In this document: in pieces, positions 62,545-64,000 of the stretch
Layout: each line of letters opens with the position of its first letter
Numbering within the stretch: position 1 is the first letter of the stretch
Source: Salinisphaera sp040361255
GTDB taxonomy: Bacteria > Pseudomonadota > Gammaproteobacteria > Nevskiales > Salinisphaeraceae
Assembly: GCF_040361255.1 (NCBI RefSeq)
Contig: NZ_APNG01000002.1
Span: 1-64,000, forward strand
DNA: 64,000 nucleotides
Direction of reading: 5' to 3'
Position numbers and translations under genes: made by a program
Notes under the pieces: model-generated
The model's input: only the letters and a program-made list of their open reading frames with translations
What the model was told of the DNA's origin: nothing
Databases searched by the model: none

Positions 62545-63636
62545 ATGGCCGACAAAAAATCCATTCTCACCGAAGATTCGCTGGATTTTCTCGAGCGCTA
62601 TCTCAACAACGCGTCACCGACCGGCTATGAGTCGGCGGGCCAGAAACTCTGGATGGATTATCTGGCGCCCTATGTCGATGAATTCATTACCGACGCCTAC
62701 GGCAGCGCGGTGGGCGTGATCAATCCGGATGCCGATTACAAGGTCGTCATCGAAGGGCATGCCGACGAAATTTCCTGGTATGTGAATTACATCACCGACA
62801 ACGGCCTGATCTACGTACTGCGCAACGGCGGCTCCGATCATCAGATCGCCACCTCCAAGCGGGTGAATATTCATACTAGCAACGCCATCGTCGACGGTGT
62901 GTTCGGCTGGCCGGCGATTCATCTGCGCGATCCGCAGAAGGAAGAGACACCCAAGAAAGACAATATCTTCGTCGACGTGGGCGCGACCTCGAAAGAAGAG
63001 GTCGAAAAGCTGGGCATTCACGTCGGCTGCGTGATCACCTACCCGGACGAATTCTTCGTACTCAACGGCGACAAGTTCGTCTGCCGCGCGATCGACAACC
63101 GCATGGGCGGCTTCATGGTGGCCGAAGTCGCTCGCCTGATTCACGAATCCGATGAGCGTCCGAACTTCGGGCTCTACGTGGTCAACTCGGTACAGGAAGA
63201 AGTCGGGCTCAAGGGCGCAGGCATGATCGCCGAGCGCATCAAGCCCAATGTGGCGATCTGTACCGACGTGACCCACGACACCACCACGCCGATGATCGAG
63301 CAGAAGAAGACCGGCACCGCCAAGATCGGCGCCGGCCCGGTGATCACCTATGCGCCCGCGGTGCAGAACCGCGTGCGCGAGCACTTGATCGCGACGGCCG
63401 AAAAACACGAGATCCCGTTCCAGCGGCTGGTCAGCGCGCCGGCCACCGGTACCGATACCGACGCCTTCGCCTACAGCAACCAGGGCGTACCCTCGGCGCT
63501 GATCGCGCTGGCCCTGCGCTATATGCACACGACCGTGGAAATGGTGCATCGCGACGACGTCGAGAACGTGATCCGCCTGATTCACGAATCCGTGCGCAGC
63601 CTGGAGTCGGGCACGACGTTTAGCTACTTCGACTAA
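62545..63636 (+). CDS. M42 family metallopeptidase (glutamyl aminopeptidase-like)
   Basis: 363 residues. The metal-site motifs are present: VVIEGHADEISWYV, CRAIDNRMGGFMVAEV, SVQEEVGLKGAGM, and a C-terminal RYMHTTVEMVHRDDV. M42 peptidases are dinuclear-metal aminopeptidases that assemble into large tetrahedral particles. A role in cytoplasmic peptide turnover is likely. It has a separate promoter region of ~125 bp upstream. Confidence 0.92.
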   Translation: MADKKSILTEDSLDFLERYLNNASPTGYESAGQKLWMDYLAPYVDEFITDAYGSAVGVINPDADYKVVIEGHADEISWYVNYITDNGLIYVLRNGGSDHQIATSKRVNIHTSNAIVDGVFGWPAIHLRDPQKEETPKKDNIFVDVGATSKEEVEKLGIHVGCVITYPDEFFVLNGDKFVCRAIDNRMGGFMVAEVARLIHESDERPNFGLYVVNSVQEEVGLKGAGMIAERIKPNVAICTDVTHDTTTPMIEQKKTGTAKIGAGPVITYAPAVQNRVREHLIATAEKHEIPFQRLVSAPATGTDTDAFAYSNQGVPSALIALALRYMHTTVEMVHRDDVENVIRLIHESVRSLESGTTFSYFD

Positions 63637-63656
63637 AAACGCCGGCGAGGCGCGCG

Positions 63657-64000
63657 GTGCTTAAAAAGATTCTCATCGCCTGCGGTGTCTTTTTCATCGC
63701 GCTCCTCGTCATTTATGCCGGTTTGTTTATCTGGGCGTTCCGCCAGTCCTATGTGGTGGCCGAGGACGTCACGCCCTACGTAGAAGGCGTATTGCCCGAG
63801 CTGACAACCTGGCAATATGCGTCGTTCGAACAGGAACTCACACCAACCCTGCGCGAACAGCTCGAGACGACGAACGGCGAGAAGGTTCTGCGCCAATTCG
63901 CCACACTCGGCGCGCTTGAGTCCCATGAGCCGCTACAGGTAATACGCGCTGAACGCGGCTTCAATTTGAGTGCCGGTCGCTATAACCGCGCGATCGTACT
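63657..64000 (+). CDS. Membrane-anchored hypothetical protein, cut by window end
   Basis: GTG at 63657 opens a frame that runs off the window. The 114 visible residues have an N-terminal helix (KKILIACGVFFIALLVIYAG) then a soluble, charged region. No family is recognised from this part. Confidence 0.65.
   Translation, partial: MLKKILIACGVFFIALLVIYAGLFIWAFRQSYVVAEDVTPYVEGVLPELTTWQYASFEQELTPTLREQLETTNGEKVLRQFATLGALESHEPLQVIRAERGFNLSAGRYNRAIV

Overview
The window looks like chromosomal DNA of a high-GC gammaproteobacterium. The run from the minor-pilin operon through lspA, ribF, murJ, rpsT, proB, obgE, rpmA, rplU and ispB has the same order as in Pseudomonas-type genomes, and the type II secretion (T2SS) operon is of the gammaproteobacterial type. 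A Salinisphaera-like halophile is my guess; nothing in the sequence fixes the genus.

Positions 1-12,200 are an accessory, partly decayed region. It has low gene density, small orphan genes, a Sel1-repeat protein, a prepilin-peptidase-like fragment, a plasmid-type actin (ParM/StbA-like) gene cut by an IS481-family element, three different families of phased or inverted repeats, two short reading frames each broken by an in-frame TAG, an AlpA-type regulator and a tyrosine integrase. The integrase lies next to the conserved pil operon, so this is probably the right end of an integrated element whose left end is outside the window.

Positions 12,269-18,817 hold the type IV pilus minor-pilin operon (fimT-like, pilV, pilW, pilX, pilY1, pilE), with overlapping stop and start codons. 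Positions 19,099-26,986 hold housekeeping genes: lspA, ribF, murJ, rpsT, proB, obgE, rpmA, rplU and ispB. ileS is absent from its usual place between ribF and lspA. A tRNA-Pro(CGG), a hemerythrin-like protein and the pilus ATPase pilB follow.

Positions 30,005-44,986 hold a T2SS locus. gspA, gspB and a coupled DUF2845 gene face gspCDEFGHIJKLMN. No prepilin peptidase (gspO/pilD) accompanies it, so pseudopilin processing must use a peptidase encoded elsewhere.

Positions 45,030-64,000 hold cfa, a universal stress protein and then an unusual set: a CDP-alcohol phosphatidyltransferase, a zinc-less MDR dehydrogenase, a PTPS/QueD-fold protein without the usual catalytic residues, a glycosyltransferase, a methyltransferase, a flippase-like membrane protein, a RibD-type reductase without deaminase, a GTP cyclohydrolase II with a long N-terminal extension, a creatininase-family amidohydrolase and an AhpD-like protein. 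I infer a pathway that starts from GTP and makes a modified pterin or pyrimidine, possibly glycosylated or lipid-linked. It is the best candidate here for an undescribed system. Two tandem arrays of ~145-bp imperfect palindromes sit exactly in the two convergent gaps of this set. The end of the window has an lhgO-like oxidase, a flavin reductase, an AsmA protein, an MliC-type lipoprotein, an M42 peptidase and the start of a membrane-anchored protein.
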